64,000 nucleotides of DNA, from contig JAAROD010000081.1 of NCBI GenBank assembly GCA_012274445.1, positions 1,602,003 to 1,666,002 on the forward strand, in the 5' to 3' direction. Numbering within the stretch: position 1 is the first letter of the stretch; every line of letters starts with the position of its first letter. The notes beneath the pieces are model-generated. The model was given only the letters and a program-made list of their open reading frames with translations. It was not told the origin of the DNA and made no database searches. The DNA comes from Sclerotiophoma versabilis (Eukaryota > Ascomycota > Dothideomycetes > Pleosporales > Didymellaceae). Below, in pieces: positions 12,801 to 22,162 of this stretch. The translations under genes and the position numbers were made by a program.

Positions 12801-13265
12801 CAAGAGCGCGCCGCTCAGCTCGCTGCCGGTCGCGAACTCGCCCCCGCTCTACTCTTTTACGGATGCCATGGCCCCGATAGTGATCTTCTCTATGCCGACC
12901 TGCTGAAGCGCTGGGAGCAGCTCGGTGCCGTATCTCTTCATTTCGCCTTCTCTCACACTCCAGATCAGTCTGAAGGGTGCAAGTATGTCCAGGATCGCTT
13001 GTATCACGATCGTGAAGAGATCATTAAGCTCTTCGACGCCGGTGCCAAGCTGTTTGTATGCGGCAGTAGGGGCGTAGGCGATGGTGCACAGGAGACTCTG
13101 ATCAAGATCGCGCAGGAGACTGAGCTGAAGAAGGGAAATGAGGTGGGCGACCAGAAGGCGCGAGAGTGGTTCGAGGGCTTGAGGAACGAGAGGCGAGTTA
13201 ACAACTTCAGAGTTCAGAAGACACAGCTAACCTTCGTTAGATTCGCCACTGATGTTTTTGCTTAA
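9858..13265 (+). CDS. CYP505-type self-sufficient cytochrome P450 fused to NADPH-P450 reductase
   Basis: Four exons (9858-9975, 10025-10668, 10718-12725, 12775-13265) give 1086 residues; all three introns are exactly 49 bp. The N-terminal P450 half has the I-helix AGHETT (268-273), the ExxR helix (E324-R327) and the haem loop FGNGMRGCIG with ligand Cys409. A ~40-residue linker leads to a flavodoxin-like FMN domain (YYGSNSGTCEALA, from ~505), an FAD domain (RQYSISSSP, ~844) and an NADPH-binding domain (AAGTG-LAPFRGF, ~920; later CGSRGVGDGAQ). No membrane anchor is present, in line with soluble P450foxy/CYP505 enzymes, which hydroxylate fatty acids near the omega end using electrons from NADPH in the same chain. 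The exact substrate is unknown. The ATG at 9858 fits the usual IPGPPGFPFVGN opening. Phase and motifs across each junction support the splicing. Confidence 0.92.
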
Positions 13266-14011
13266 GCATTAAGCCCTTTCGCACAAGAAACAGCTTTGAA
13301 AGACATATACGGTTCTTACATGAATGAGTCTTGCACTTTTCTAGCTGGGGTTGTAATTAGAAAAGAGGTGATTATCCACTATGTTCCTGATTGTATTTGG
13401 GCTTGGGTTTCATCTAATTTATGTATGAATTACCATTGCTATGTCAAAGTTGGTGTTCACGTATACATCGCAGCAAGATTTAAGCTTTACTCAAGTGTTG
13501 CATACTCAATAGCAGGTAGTCGGCTCCAGCTTCTGAACATCATCAGCGGATACAATTGCCACTCAGCCTGTGTAGGTCACTCCACCTGCCGGCACGCATC
13601 AATTTGCAAGAGAGTTGAATTAAATTGAAAGCAGTCATCGTTGTAGTAGAAAGTAAAAAGTAGATTAAAGTTCTTTTTAGGCTCTAACTACTTTAGTATT
13701 AAAGATATAGAAGAGTAAGACTAGTATTTCCTATTTATTTACTATTTAGGTCTTACTCTAGTATATATATATAGCTATAGAGTACTTACTAGCCTATTTT
13801 ATCTTTGCTAGAAAGAAAGTAGCTATTTTCTCTACTTTCTACTTTTTTCTATTTAATTACTATATCTACTATAAATAGCAGCTAGACATAGGCTAGCTAG
13901 GTAACTAAATGTATATCTTAACAAGCTTAAGAAAAAATAGCTTCTTGCGCAGATATATTGTAGAAGATAGCCTGCGCCTTAACTAACAATAACAATCTAA
14001 CGTGCAGAACC

Positions 14012-14375
14012 TGTTAGGACCTAGCTCCGGCCTACTAAGCTGAGACTACTAAAAGGTATAGAGTGTTCACTCCTATAAGTGAACGGGCCGGAACAGTACT
14101 TATATTGTCATCCCAACTCTGTTGGGGCCTAGACGCAGCCAGGGTCTGACAGAACCTAGCAACTTCTAATTATTCTGCGGCACAATCCTAGCACTACGCC
14201 GGCTTAGCGCCGTGATAGATAGTGTACTTTACACTACTTATTATTACTCTCTATTATCACGATGTCTTACTAGGCGATGATCCAACCCCCTCCGGATTCT
14301 TCTATATTTATTCTTAACCCTAAGAACTAATTAAAATTAGTGCTTATGAACTTTTCCTAAAGTACGCTTTTAATA
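14012..14375 (+). repeat. Degraded solo LTR related to the Gypsy element at 48,555
   Basis: The last ~160 bp (14,215-14,375) align by eye, base for base with gaps, to the terminal part of the intact element's LTR read on the minus strand: the GATAGT.TACT block, CTACTTATTATTACTCTCTATT, ACTAGGC, CCCTAAGAACTAATT, AGTGCTTATGA and a TTTTAATA end. The start TGTTAGGACC fits an LTR start. The first half has no visible match to the intact LTR. No target duplication is recognisable. Boundaries are approximate. Confidence 0.55.
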
Positions 14376-15281
14376 TTGCCCTATAGGTTACTACTCCTCT
14401 ACAGCCGCAATGCCAACTTTCCAAGTAATTATAGATAAGGCAGCATAATTGCGAGTACTGCTATACTATTCTACTTTAGATTATCATAATAATAGCTAGT
14501 GCGAGTGGCTCTATACTCTTCTCTTTGAGTAAGCTGATGGGTGATTTTTGTCCATTGTGCAGATCTGTGCAACCACGCGCACGGACACGGACACGGTACC
14601 GCGAACAACCGATTGGCTTGCTTTCTCCTTAGCCAGTGTCCTGTGGCGTCTCCCTTGCAGCATTCTCCTGTACTCGACCACAAGATTGGACAGGTAAAGA
14701 ATGCTAGAGGACGTCCCGATTGTTTGCGATCAGAAAGGACCATAACAATCTCCGCTGTATGTGTCTCCTATCTCCTCGGTGCATTAGCAGATTTGCGACG
14801 TTGAACATACCGAACAGCCTCTGAATGACAGAATGGTCAATATGCGCCACATGCTTCGCGTTGTCTGCAGTTAGTGTATTGCACGTAAACAACGAAAAAC
14901 ATGAATAGATTTGAGCGTAAGGTTCTAACGTAAGTTCACATCGATCACGCTACAAGAGGACACAACCATTCCGTCTCCAGTTATCTGTTCCACACTCCGT
15001 TCCACAGAGACATGCCTATGGCTAAAGCCATGGTAAGGAAATAACAGTACGGTGTTTTGTGTGCCAACGATAGGTCCCAAGAACGCAGAAGTTACCGATG
15101 AGGCGCCTTTGCTGCACGTCTCTGTATGCGGCAGTTCAACACTAGCCTATCTGGCTCACCCTCTTTTAGCTGTAGCCTATAGGAAGAACAAGTCGAACCA
15201 GAAGTAACAAGTTCACCTGATAGAACTATCGCCCTAATCTACCTGCCAAGCAATTGGCACAAAAATGTCCATGTCAACAAC

Positions 15282-15288
15282 TATATAA
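15282..15288 (+). promoter_or_regulatory. TATA box of the WSC repeat-protein gene
   Basis: TATATAA lies 223 bp upstream of the chosen start at 15,505. It is followed by a pyrimidine-rich leader (CCTCCTTTACCACAC and similar), typical of fungal core promoters. Confidence 0.45.
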
Positions 15289-15504
15289 GCCAATCAAAAA
15301 TTATATTAGACTAAGAGAACACTCCTGCTGAGCTCTTCGCTGATGCCACAACCTCCTTTACCACACTATTTGTCGCTCTTTTGACCGCAATCACTACGGC
15401 CTGTCTAGGACAAAGTCTTTGCTTCCACCTGGAACAAGGTACAAGTTGCCCACTCCTTGCTACTTACTGACTATAGACTTGTGATTACACGTCTCTCCGG
15501 CATC

Positions 15505-18500
15505 ATGGGACGTGTATACCGACATGTGCTTTCTACAAGCCTGATACTCGCTGTTGTAGGCGCATTACCTGCTCCTATTCCGCAATTTAACCTCGGAACA
15601 ATCGTCAAACCAGTCACTTCCATTACAACGCCCTTAACCAACGTGGTTGCTCCCGCCATCCTACCAGTCGTGTCGACCGCGACCATTGCGAAACCAGTTG
15701 TAGCTCCAATTTCAAACCCTCTGGCTGGTCTTAGCTCTCTTCTTCCAGTCACGACGCCTGTTATAGCTCCAATTGCCAACACAAACCCTCTGGCTGGTCT
15801 TAGCTCTCTTCTTCCGGTCACAACGCCCGTTATAGCTCCGATTTCAAACCCTCTGGCTGGTCTTAGCTCTCTTCTTCCAGTCACGACGCCTGTTATAGCT
15901 CCGATTGCCAACCCTCTGGCTGGTCTTAGCTCTCTTCTTCCAGTCACGACGCCTGTTATAGCTCCAATTGCCAACACAAACCCTCTGGCTGGTCTTAGCT
16001 CTCTTCTTCCAGTCACGACGCCTGTTATAGCTCCAATTGCCAACACAAACCCTCTGGCTGGTCTTAGCTCTCTTCTTCCAGTCACGACGCCTGTTATAGC
16101 TCCGATTGCCAACCCTCTGGCTGGTCTTAGCTCTCTTCTTCCGGTCACGACGCCCGTTATAGCTCCGATTGCCAACCCTCTGGCTGGTCTTAGCTCTCTT
16201 CTTCCAGTCACGACGCCCGTTATAGCTCCGATTGCCAACACAAACCCACTAGCAGGCGTTGCTTCCGCCTTGAGCCCTATCTTGAACCCTATCGTTGCTC
16301 CCATCGCTGTACCGGAAGTTCCTGCGATTCAGCAACCTGCTGCTGCGGTACCTAACACTGGAGGACTGCTTGGTGGTGTTACTAGTGTTATTGCACCTGC
16401 TGATGGTCTTCTGACATCAGCTGGCAATGTTCTTAATAGTGGTGTGACTGGTATTACAGGCGCACTAGGAAATGGAACATCTGGGATTGGGACAGCTCTT
16501 GGATCCGCATCTGGAGCTCTTGGTAACGCTGTTGGCGGTCTCCTTAGCGATGTTGGAGGTGTCGTAGGAGGTGCTGCAGGAGCTCTTGGTAACACTCTAA
16601 ACACAGTCGGCACTGGTGCTGGCGGCCTCCTTGCCGACACAGGCTCTGCAGCCAACAGCATCCTCTTTTCTAACACAAACGCTCTTCCAACGCTTCCGCT
16701 CCCTACCCTTCCAACGCTTGGGCTCCCTATCCTCCCAACGCTTCAGCTCCCTACCCTTCCAACACTCGAGCTTCCGACTCTTCCGACACTTGAGCTTCCT
16801 ACCCTTCCGACCGGTCTGCCTGGATTCCCAACACTTGAGCTTCCCACCCTTCCGCCGTTTGAGCTCCCTACTCTTCCGCCGCTTGAGCTCCCTACTCTTC
16901 CGCCACTTGAGCTCCCTACTCTTCCGCCACTTGAGCTCCCTACTCTTCCAACCGGTCTGCCTGGATTCCCAACACTTGAGCTTCCCACCCTTCCGCCGTT
17001 TGAGCTCCCTACTCTTCCGCCGCTTGAGCTCCCTACTCTTCCGCCACTTGAGCTCCCTACTCTTCCGACCGGTCTGCCTGGATTCCCAACACTTGAGCTT
17101 CCCACCCTTCCGCCGTTTGAGCTCCCTACTCTTCCGCCGCTTGAGCTCCCTACTCTTCCGCCACTTGAGCTCCCTACTCTTCCGCCACTTGAGCTCCCTA
17201 CTCTTCCAACCGGTCTGCCTGGATTCCCAACACTTGAGCTTCCCACCCTTCCGCCGTTTGAGCTCCCTACTCTTCCGCCGCTTGAGCTCCCTACTCTTCC
17301 GCCACTTGAGCTCCCTACTCTTCCGACCGGTCTGCCTGGATTCCCAACACTTGAGCTTCCCACCCTTCCGCCGTTTGAGCTCCCTACTCTTCCGCCGCTT
17401 GAGCTTCCCACCCTTCCGCCGCTTGAGCTCCCTACTCTTCCGCCGCTTGAGCTCCCTACTCTTCCGACCGGTCTGCCTGGATTCCCAACACTTGAGCTTC
17501 CCACCCTTCCGCCGTTTGAGCTCCCTACTCTTCCTACTGGTCTACCTGAATTCCCTACCCTTGACCTCCCAACACTTCCGATCCCTACCCTCCCAACGCT
17601 TGAGCTTCCGACTCTTCCTACCGGACCGCCTACATTCCCCACTCCTGAGTTCCCAACTCCAGAGTTCCCTACCCTAGAGCTTCCTACTGGTCTACCTGGA
17701 TTCCCAACTCTTGACCTCCCAACTCTTGACCTCCCAACTCCTGAGTTCCCCACTCTGGAGATTCCTACTGGGCTCCCTACTCTTCCCACTAATCTACCTG
17801 AATTCCCAACTCTTCCTACCAATCTACCTGAGTTCCCAACTCCCGAGTTCCCTACTCTTCCCACTGATCTACCTGAGTTCCCAACTCTCCCAACTCCTGA
17901 GTTCCCAACTCTCCCAACTCCTGAGTTCCCTACTCTTCCTACCGATCTACCTGGATTCCCAACTCTACCAATTCCTGAGTTCCCAACTCTACCAATTCCT
18001 GAGTTCCCAACTCTCCCAACTCCTGAGTTCCCAACTCTCCCAACTCCTGAGTTCCCTACTCTTCCTACCGATCTACCTGGATTCCCAACTCTCCCAGTTC
18101 CTGAGTTCCCAACTCTTCCTACCGATCTACCTGAGTTCCCTACTCTTCCTACCGATCTACCTGGATTCCCAACTCTCCCAGTTCCTGAGTTCCCAACTCT
18201 TCCTACCGATCTACCTGGATTCCCAACTCTTGACCTCCCTACTCCTGAGTTTCCAACTCTACCAACTCCCGAGTTCCCTACTCTTCCTACCGATCTACCT
18301 GGATTCCCAACTCTCCCAGTTCCTGAGTTCCCAACTCTTCCTACCGATCTACCTGAGTTCCCAACTCTTGACCTCCCTACTCCTGAGTTTCCAACTCTAC
18401 CAACTCCCGAGTTCCCAACTCTTCCCACTGATCTACCTGAGTTCCCAACTCTCCCAATTCCTGAGTTCCCAACTCTACCAATTCCTGAGTTCCCAACTCT

Positions 18501-20754
18501 CCCAATTCCTGAGTTCCCAACTCTACCAATTCCTGAGTTCCCAACTCTCCCAACTCCTGAGTTCCCAACTCTCCCAACTCCTGAGTTCCCTACTCTTCCT
18601 ACCGATCTACCTGGATTCCCAACTCTCCCAGTTCCTGAGTTCCCAACTCTTCCTACCGATCTACCTGAGTTCCCAACTCTCCCAATTCCTGAGTTCCCAA
18701 CTCTCCCAATTCCTGAGTTCCCAACTCTCCCAACTCCTGAGTTCCCTACTCTTCCTACCGATCTACCTGGATTCCCAACTCTACCAATTCCTGAGTTCCC
18801 AACTCTACCAATTCCTGAGTTCCCAACTCTCCCAACTCCTGAGTTCCCAACTCTCCCAACTCCTGAGTTCCCTACTCTTCCTACCGATCTACCTGGATTC
18901 CCAACTCTCCCAGTTCCTGAGTTCCCAACTCTTCCTACCGATCTACCTGAGTTCCCAACTCTTGACCTCCCTACTCCTGAGTTTCCAACCATTCCCACCG
19001 ATCTACCTGGATTCCCAACTCTCCCAATTCCTGAGTTCCCAACTCTACCAACTCCCGAGTTCCCTACTCTTCCTACTGATCTACCTGAGTTCCCAACTCC
19101 TGAGTTCCCTACTCTTCCCACCGATCTACCTGAGTTCCCAACTCTCCCAATTCCTGAGTTCCCAACTCCCGAGTTCCCAACTCCTGAGTTCCCTTCTCCT
19201 GAGTTCCCAACTCTAGAGATTCCTACTGGGCTCCCTACTCTTCCCACCGATCTCCCCCAGATTCCAAATTTTCCCGTCGTCCCAATAGGGCCGGGTATTC
19301 CTTCTGAGCCAACCACACCTGGTGAATCTACTGTGCCTACGACTGTTAAGCCATCTACCGGCTTGCCTGTAACTCAATCTCCTGGCAGTCCGCCTGTGTC
19401 TTCCCCGTCACCTACGTTGTTGCCATCATCGTCGCCTTCAATCCCTTCCTTGTCCCTGCCTCCAGCATCACCTGGCTTGCCACAAATTCCTCAGATCCCA
19501 ATTACAAACATTCTTGACCCAAGCAACGTCAATCTCTTGACTACTGCCCCTGGCTTAGTTGGGAAGCTCCTCAACAATGCTGCGCAGCACTTATCTCCTA
19601 ATGACCCTAATGTCCGTGGATGGCAAGAATTTGGATGCTTTGCGTCACGCGATCTCTTTAACGGCACTATTACGGCAGCAGCTTCGGTCTCTACAGCAAT
19701 AGGCATGACTCCTCAAGTCTGCATTGGTCTCTGTGCCACTCAAGGTGCTGACTACTCCTTTATCAGCGGTGATTCTTGCTCCTGTAGCTCTACACCTCCT
19801 CCGGCCAGCGCTGGTTCAACCAGATGCAGAACCCCTTGTAGCGGAGCTGCACAACTTTTCTGTGGCAATCCTGCTATTGGAGCTTTCTCTGTATTTCGAC
19901 GCATTGTCGCTTCTCAGAGCACCGTACCTTTGCCAGCACCCCCTTCTGATAACAGTTTCAAGTACGGTGGTTGCTTTGTTGCAACCACATTCATCTCAAC
20001 TGCAGACCTTGTTATTCCAAACTCTCCAGGCATCGACGCATGCTCTAATGCGGCCACAAATGGTGGATACAAATACCTTGGTCTGCAAGGCAGTACCTGC
20101 TATGCCTCGAATTCCCCCCCTGATGTCACGCTGGAGGCTGGAATTGGCCTTTGTGCTAATCCCTGTCCTGGCAACCCATCTCAATCGTGTGGTGGTGCAA
20201 TCTCGCAAAGCAACACTATTGTCAGGCGCCAAACTGTACCTACTGCTGATGCAGCTCTGGATCCGCTTATCACGCTTTTCTTGGCAACACCAGCTCCTGT
20301 AGCTCCTCCCCCAACACCCGATACCAATGTCACTGGGCCTACTGGACCTGGCAACTGGTTCGTTGATGGCTGCTTCAATGCTGGTAGCTCCATTGTTGAC
20401 GCATACATCTACGGTTCAGTCTTCCTCAACGACGGAAGCAACTCAGCTCCTAACAGCGGCGATGTGTGCGTATCGCTGTGTATTGACGCAGGCTTCCAAA
20501 ACGCTTTCACCCAGTCGAGCACATGTTACTGCAGCAACATACCACCAACCACGCCCGCTACCAGCCAAAACAGCTGCAACCAAGCTTGTCCTGACAATCT
20601 TGACGAACGTTGTGGTGGTCAAGGTGATTCCAGCAGTCCCGATGGTGGCCTTCTTGTAAGCCTTTACAGTGCGTTAGGGTTAGATGTAGGGGCTCAGGTA
20701 CGTGCATTTGTTTCATTTGTTAACAGAACGCATACACATCGCTCTGGTACATAA
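15505..20754 (+). CDS. Very large secreted Pro/Leu/Thr-repeat protein with three C-terminal WSC domains
   Basis: The frame is uninterrupted and gives 1749 residues from the ATG at 15,505. An upstream in-frame start at 15,457 would place 16 residues before a clean signal peptide (MGRVYRHVLSTSLILAVVGA), so the downstream ATG is preferred. Order: signal peptide; residues ~71-250, eight near-identical copies plus one degenerate copy of NPLAGLSSLLPVTTPVIAPI; a Gly-rich region (~270-390); two long Pro/Leu/Thr/Glu-rich arrays (~393-1250); a Ser/Pro/Thr linker; then three Cys-rich WSC-type domains at ~1373-1465, 1485-1575 and 1617-1725. WSC domains are putative carbohydrate-binding modules found in cell-wall sensors and secreted proteins. 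No transmembrane helix follows them, so this is probably an extracellular or wall-associated mucin-like protein rather than a sensor. The 3' end is uncertain: a GTACGT donor at 20,698 and a TTCCAG acceptor ending at 20,786 would replace the last 19 residues by LAF and a stop. Confidence 0.8.
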   Translation: MGRVYRHVLSTSLILAVVGALPAPIPQFNLGTIVKPVTSITTPLTNVVAPAILPVVSTATIAKPVVAPISNPLAGLSSLLPVTTPVIAPIANTNPLAGLSSLLPVTTPVIAPISNPLAGLSSLLPVTTPVIAPIANPLAGLSSLLPVTTPVIAPIANTNPLAGLSSLLPVTTPVIAPIANTNPLAGLSSLLPVTTPVIAPIANPLAGLSSLLPVTTPVIAPIANPLAGLSSLLPVTTPVIAPIANTNPLAGVASALSPILNPIVAPIAVPEVPAIQQPAAAVPNTGGLLGGVTSVIAPADGLLTSAGNVLNSGVTGITGALGNGTSGIGTALGSASGALGNAVGGLLSDVGGVVGGAAGALGNTLNTVGTGAGGLLADTGSAANSILFSNTNALPTLPLPTLPTLGLPILPTLQLPTLPTLELPTLPTLELPTLPTGLPGFPTLELPTLPPFELPTLPPLELPTLPPLELPTLPPLELPTLPTGLPGFPTLELPTLPPFELPTLPPLELPTLPPLELPTLPTGLPGFPTLELPTLPPFELPTLPPLELPTLPPLELPTLPPLELPTLPTGLPGFPTLELPTLPPFELPTLPPLELPTLPPLELPTLPTGLPGFPTLELPTLPPFELPTLPPLELPTLPPLELPTLPPLELPTLPTGLPGFPTLELPTLPPFELPTLPTGLPEFPTLDLPTLPIPTLPTLELPTLPTGPPTFPTPEFPTPEFPTLELPTGLPGFPTLDLPTLDLPTPEFPTLEIPTGLPTLPTNLPEFPTLPTNLPEFPTPEFPTLPTDLPEFPTLPTPEFPTLPTPEFPTLPTDLPGFPTLPIPEFPTLPIPEFPTLPTPEFPTLPTPEFPTLPTDLPGFPTLPVPEFPTLPTDLPEFPTLPTDLPGFPTLPVPEFPTLPTDLPGFPTLDLPTPEFPTLPTPEFPTLPTDLPGFPTLPVPEFPTLPTDLPEFPTLDLPTPEFPTLPTPEFPTLPTDLPEFPTLPIPEFPTLPIPEFPTLPIPEFPTLPIPEFPTLPTPEFPTLPTPEFPTLPTDLPGFPTLPVPEFPTLPTDLPEFPTLPIPEFPTLPIPEFPTLPTPEFPTLPTDLPGFPTLPIPEFPTLPIPEFPTLPTPEFPTLPTPEFPTLPTDLPGFPTLPVPEFPTLPTDLPEFPTLDLPTPEFPTIPTDLPGFPTLPIPEFPTLPTPEFPTLPTDLPEFPTPEFPTLPTDLPEFPTLPIPEFPTPEFPTPEFPSPEFPTLEIPTGLPTLPTDLPQIPNFPVVPIGPGIPSEPTTPGESTVPTTVKPSTGLPVTQSPGSPPVSSPSPTLLPSSSPSIPSLSLPPASPGLPQIPQIPITNILDPSNVNLLTTAPGLVGKLLNNAAQHLSPNDPNVRGWQEFGCFASRDLFNGTITAAASVSTAIGMTPQVCIGLCATQGADYSFISGDSCSCSSTPPPASAGSTRCRTPCSGAAQLFCGNPAIGAFSVFRRIVASQSTVPLPAPPSDNSFKYGGCFVATTFISTADLVIPNSPGIDACSNAATNGGYKYLGLQGSTCYASNSPPDVTLEAGIGLCANPCPGNPSQSCGGAISQSNTIVRRQTVPTADAALDPLITLFLATPAPVAPPPTPDTNVTGPTGPGNWFVDGCFNAGSSIVDAYIYGSVFLNDGSNSAPNSGDVCVSLCIDAGFQNAFTQSSTCYCSNIPPTTPATSQNSCNQACPDNLDERCGGQGDSSSPDGGLLVSLYSALGLDVGAQVRAFVSFVNRTHTHRSGT
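15715..16242 (+). repeat. Tandem array coding for 21/23-residue units
   Basis: Eight tandem copies of a 63- or 69-bp unit encode NPLAGLSSLLPVTTPVIAPI followed by S, A or ANT. A ninth, degenerate copy follows. Copies differ only at a few, mostly silent, positions (for example CCAGTCACG versus CCGGTCACA), so the array is young or homogenised. Confidence 0.9.
16687..17530 (+). repeat. Hierarchical ELPTLPPL tandem array (24-bp monomer, 258-bp higher-order unit)
   Basis: The monomer is 24 bp (ELPTLPPL). Groups of monomers are set off by a TGLPGFPT spacer whose ACCGGT start recurs at 16810, 16951, 17068, 17209, 17326 and 17467. The spacings are 141, 117, 141, 117 and 141 bp. The alternation shows a 258-bp dimer as the higher-order unit; the 24-bp difference is exactly one monomer. 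Confidence 0.9.
17531..19254 (+). repeat. PEFPTLPTDLP-type irregular tandem array
   Basis: About 1.7 kb of repeats encode short Pro-rich units (PEFPTLP, TDLPGFPTLP, TDLPEFPTLP, IPEFPTLP) in irregular order. At DNA level the words CCTGAGTTCCCAACTCT and CTTCCTACCGATCTACCTG recur dozens of times. No frameshift is present in any copy, so selection or homogenisation has kept the frame. Confidence 0.9.
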
Positions 20755-22162
20755 CGCTCTATGCTCTGCAAAATTCTTGCTTCCAGCTTGCATTCTGAAA
20801 TGCAAAGGTAATGTATCGCTCTGATCTGCCGTGATGTTTCGTATTATTGCCTTCGTAGCTTGTGTTCTCAGTCCTACAGGCTAAGCTTCGCTTGTTGCTA
20901 CTAGAGCTTGTGTCCTCTGGTATAAATTTAGGCTTTACTAGATTTTAACAGAGTTAAAGACTACTATAAGCAGGTAATTAAATATAAAATAGATATACTG
21001 CCTTCTAAAGCAATATAGAATAGATAAAAAGTTTAGATAACATCTATATTATCTAGCTTTAGTCTAGAGTATACCTAGAGAGAGATGGAAGTAGATAATA
21101 AAGTTATGTTCTAAGTAAAGTTTATAAGTACTTGTATAGAGAAACTTGTATAGATGTTAAGCTATTACCTAGTAAAATTATATAATAATAGAGACTAGTT
21201 TTAAGTTGTTTTGTAATAATTATATAAATTATTAATTAAGTTAGTTCTTTAATAATAAAGCTAATTAAAACATTTACTAGAGTATTAAATTAATTAATAG
21301 GTAATCTTATATAAAAGCAGAATAAAAATGTCTTTAAGATAGTAGTGCAGAACTTTTCAGCGGTTAGAGCTGAAGGTAAAGTACAGCGCTAAGAACTGTT
21401 CTTGTTACTCGTTGAACACATTAAGAAGACGCGTTCTCTAGATGTCTGTTTTTCGGAACAATTCAATCTCCCTCAATATTCCATCTAGAAGGTTGCAGGC
21501 CACTTCCTGTATGGATCTATCGTTGAGGGTGAATGGTAGACTATCGTCGCATATTCCTTTCTGCACCAGACACAGGTGCGGTGTCAACCAAGGTCTATAC
21601 AGCCTCAATCGTTTCCGTTAAATCCTCGGTGAGCCTACATTCCCTAAGCTGTGTTTTGATACTGTCTGAGATGAGACGTCTGAGCTGATTTATTGGTAGG
21701 AATCTCAATTTACACCCTAGGGCCATTTGTATCTCAATCTCCGAAATTTCCTTCAATTGTTAGCTTTGCTGTGTATTGTCTATTAGTCCCGTCTAGGCTT
21801 AGTGCATCGTGTGGGCCAATCTAGTCCCGGCTAGTGGGTACAATCGACCCCATGGGGAGCAATCCCCGCATCTTGGCTCTCATGGCAGTCTTCACCTTTC
21901 CTGGGCACAACTATGTTGCCTCGCTTGCTCGATTGATTCCAAGAAATCTCGGGCTAGTAGTGGCCGAGGGTAGAACATATAATTATCCCTGATGCTCACA
22001 CCCCTTCCCCTAGTACGTCTCAGCACCCTTCCCTTCCTCTCTTTCCTCCTCACCAGCATCTATTGGTTGACCCGCATTATCGCGATTCGTCGTCGTATCG
22101 CCTCAGTTCATTGGTGAAGTTCGCCAGTCGACAGTACTTCATCTCGTTTGGCTATTGTCACG
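20755..22162. other. Intergenic region with an AT-rich relic
   Basis: 20,930-21,345 is AT-rich with the RIP-like pattern and looks like unrecognisable repeat debris. 21,346-22,162 has normal composition and no supported ORF. It carries C-rich tracts (CACCCCTTCCCC near 21,998; CCCTTCCCTTCCTCTCTTTCC near 22,030) that probably belong to the promoter of the transporter gene. Confidence 0.5.

Larger units (their letters stand above)
13266..15504. other. Intergenic region with AT-rich repeat debris
   Basis: 13,630-14,000 and 14,200-14,520 are AT-rich with the TA/CT/AG pattern of RIP-mutated repeats, and contain the old LTR listed separately. A 10-bp perfect inverted pair (AGAGTAAGAC at 13,712 and its complement at 13,750) lies in the first part. 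14,530-15,280 returns to normal composition, with no supported gene. 15,282-15,504 is the promoter and leader of the WSC gene. Confidence 0.5.

Noticed and set aside
13712..13759. Short inverted pair as a possible miniature transposon
   Set aside because: Only 10 bp match, with no target duplication and strong AT bias that makes such pairs likely by chance.
15471..16304. 277-codon antisense open frame over the first repeat array
   Set aside because: Same cause: periodic repeats with no antisense stop. The sense frame has the signal peptide and WSC domains.
16743..19316. 857-codon open frame antisense to the WSC repeat protein (GNSGRVG-type repeats)
   Set aside because: It is the mirror of the tandem repeats: a repeat unit without stops in one antisense frame stays open in all copies. 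No start context, domain or conservation argument supports it.
20698..20726. 29-bp GT..AG intron near the end of the WSC gene
   Set aside because: Too short for a fungal spliceosomal intron. A longer alternative (20,698-20,786) is possible and is noted in the gene entry.
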